Of a DNA stretch of 64,000 nt, positions 62,795-64,000 are shown in pieces. Location of the stretch: positions 2,237,001 to 2,301,000 of the forward strand of contig NZ_JAPENL010000002.1 in NCBI RefSeq assembly GCF_026342015.1, read 5' to 3'. Numbering within the stretch: the first letter of the stretch is position 1; every line of letters begins with the position of its first letter. The translations under genes were made by a program, and so were the position numbers. This DNA is from Micromonospora lupini. Its GTDB lineage: Bacteria > Actinomycetota > Actinomycetes > Mycobacteriales > Micromonosporaceae. A model generated the notes under the pieces. That model was not told where the DNA came from. It ran no database searches and saw nothing but the letters and a program-made list of their open reading frames with translations.

Positions 62795-63250
62795 CTACGG
62801 GGATGCGGTGCCGGTGGGACGGGACCGCAGCTCGGTGACGTAGTCGTCCGGCGCACCAGCCTTCTCGGCGGCGTTCGCGATCTCGGACAGGTACCACGAG
62901 GTCGGCAGGCCACCCTCGTACCCGTCGAACACGTAGACCCACGCGGTCACGTCGCCGTCGAGGGTCGAGATCCGGACGTGCAGCTTGCGGTACGTGCCGG
63001 CGGTCACCCCCTCGATCTCGTCGAGCTGGGCCGCGTCGTACGGGTGGATGTCGTAGATCGCCACGAAGACCCGGTCGCCGGGAGACTCGACGACGGTGCT
63101 CACCGCGCCCTCCCAGCCGATCACGTCGGCGCCGGCGAAGGTCAGCCGCCACCCCTCCAGCCAGCCGGTGCCCACCATGGGCGAGTGCGGGCAGTAGGCC
63201 CGCATCCGGGCCGGGTCGAGGTTTGAGCCGTAGGCGGCGTGATGACGCAC
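62795..63250 (-). CDS. Gamma-glutamylcyclotransferase-like (AIG2) protein
   Basis: A 151-residue GGCT-fold protein. HHAAYGSNLDPARM is the YGSN substrate loop and AAQLDEIEGV carries the catalytic Glu in the LDxxEG motif; YRKLHV and AWVYVFDG complete the fold. The family forms 5-oxoproline from gamma-glutamyl substrates, but bacterial substrates are unclear. The start is GTG 63250, divergent from lpdA by 106 bp. Confidence 0.85.
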   Translation of the reverse strand: MRHHAAYGSNLDPARMRAYCPHSPMVGTGWLEGWRLTFAGADVIGWEGAVSTVVESPGDRVFVAIYDIHPYDAAQLDEIEGVTAGTYRKLHVRISTLDGDVTAWVYVFDGYEGGLPTSWYLSEIANAAEKAGAPDDYVTELRSRPTGTASP

Positions 63251-63356
63251 GGCGATGACGATAGCCCGGCGGGCGGGTGGGGGAGAATACGACTGTGCGT
63301 GTCGGACGCGTTCGGGAGAAGAAAGTCACCATGAGCATCGACGAAGGGCGAACGCT

Positions 63357-64000
63357 GTGAGCCGGATCGTGATCATCGGCGGTGGGCCGGCCGGGTACGA
63401 GGCGGCGTTGGTCGCCGCCCAACTGGACGCCGATGTCACGGTGATCGAGGCCGACGGCGCGGGCGGGGCCTGCGTGCTCTCCGACTGCGTGCCGTCGAAG
63501 ACGTTCATCGCCAGCTCGCAGGTGGTCACCGGTTACCGGGACACCGAGGAGTTCGGGGTGCACTCGGACGGCCTGGAGGCCGTCACCGTCGACGCGCAGG
63601 CCGTGCACGAGCGGGTCAAGCGGCTGGCGCTGGCGCAGTCCGCCGACATCCACGCCAAACTGCTCAAGGCCGGGGTCACATTCGTGGCCGGCACCGCCCG
63701 CATGGGCGAGGACGCCCTCGGGCACACCCACCGGGTCATCGTCACCCCCGCCGACGGCGGCGAGGAGTACTCGATCGCCGCGTCCACCGTGCTGGTGGCC
63801 ACCGGCTCGACACCGCGCCAGTTGCCCACCGCCGTACCCGACGGGGAGCGCATCCTGACCTGGCGTCAGGTGTACGACCTGCCGGAGCTGCCCGAGCACC
63901 TGATCGTTGTCGGCTCGGGCGTGACCGGCGCCGAGTTCGCCAGCGCGTACCTGGCGATGGGCGTCGAGGTCACCCTGGTCTCCAGCCGGGACCGGGTGAT
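63357..64000 (+). CDS. lpdA: LpdA-type NAD(P)H-quinone dehydrogenase (3' end outside window)
   Basis: The first 214 residues of a flavoprotein disulfide reductase family enzyme. SRIVIIGGGPAGYEAAL binds FAD, and VVGSGVTGAEFASAYL starts the NAD(P)H domain. The redox pair of true disulfide reductases would be CxxxxC; here ACVLSDCVPSK retains Cys-x4-Cys. The name follows mycobacterial LpdA-like quinone reductases. GTG 63357 overlaps the stop of a 9-codon upstream frame (63331-63360). Confidence 0.88.
   Translation, partial: MSRIVIIGGGPAGYEAALVAAQLDADVTVIEADGAGGACVLSDCVPSKTFIASSQVVTGYRDTEEFGVHSDGLEAVTVDAQAVHERVKRLALAQSADIHAKLLKAGVTFVAGTARMGEDALGHTHRVIVTPADGGEEYSIAASTVLVATGSTPRQLPTAVPDGERILTWRQVYDLPELPEHLIVVGSGVTGAEFASAYLAMGVEVTLVSSRDRV

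Overview
The window is about 72% GC with dense, mostly GTG/ATG-started genes, many 4-bp ATGA/GTGA overlaps, a cvnABCD conservon, a BmpA-type nucleoside transporter, NIT-type sensor architecture and msiK-less maltose transport genes. Together these point to a chromosomal segment of a filamentous actinomycete, most likely Micromonospora or a close member of the Micromonosporaceae. No tRNA, rRNA, CRISPR array, intact insertion sequence, prophage or secondary-metabolite cluster was seen. The left edge cuts a CBS-domain (CorC/CNNM) protein and the right edge cuts an LpdA-type flavoprotein.

Layout. 1-4.0 kb: corC-like gene, trpS, a 2'-5' RNA ligase-like protein, a YihY membrane protein and a GntR regulator. 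4.0-9.0 kb: two secreted proteins on the minus strand (a 979-residue lytic-transglycosylase/golvesin-type protein and a DUF2690-like protein, both with TTG starts) and two unknowns. 9.1-15.9 kb: a maltose/oligosaccharide unit (GH13 alpha-glucosidase, LacI regulator, MalEFG transporter, no ATPase). 16.5-27.6 kb: nucleoside uptake and salvage (BmpA lipoprotein, double ATPase, two permeases, then cdd, deoA, add), with a DUF4272-like protein and an RlmA/TlrB-type rRNA methyltransferase between them. 28.4-37.2 kb: a cvnA-B-C-D conservon, and convergent to it a 796-residue protein joining an IS110-like N-terminal half to the same C-terminal tail as CvnA. 37.4-46 kb: a PadR/HAAS pair, cydABDC (cytochrome bd oxidase plus CydDC exporter) and a BlaI/M56-peptidase pair just upstream in the same direction. 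46-52.6 kb: two aldehyde dehydrogenase-family genes, deoC, upp, a GPP34 protein and a phosphohexo/pentomutase, which continue the nucleoside and deoxyribose theme. 52.6-64 kb: a transmembrane Ser/Thr kinase, a stand-alone acyl-CoA mutase large subunit, an M20 amidohydrolase, a DUF4349 lipoprotein, an MBL hydrolase, a coiled-coil unknown, an SCO6745-like protein, a double GNAT, a gamma-glutamylcyclotransferase-like protein and lpdA.

How the genes work together. BmpA and its ABC partners should import nucleosides; Cdd, DeoA and Add deaminate or phosphorolyse them; Upp recovers uracil; the mutase and DeoC can take deoxyribose-1-phosphate to acetaldehyde and glyceraldehyde-3-phosphate, and the aldehyde dehydrogenase could oxidise the acetaldehyde. 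These genes are spread over 36 kb rather than held in one operon. CTAC/GTAG dyads in front of both blaI and cydA suggest that the BlaI-type repressor also controls the bd oxidase operon.

The most unusual items are the transposase-derived protein with a conservon-type tail (33.8-36.2 kb), a palindromic element sitting in frame inside the rRNA methyltransferase gene (26.0 kb), and several other long intergenic palindromes.
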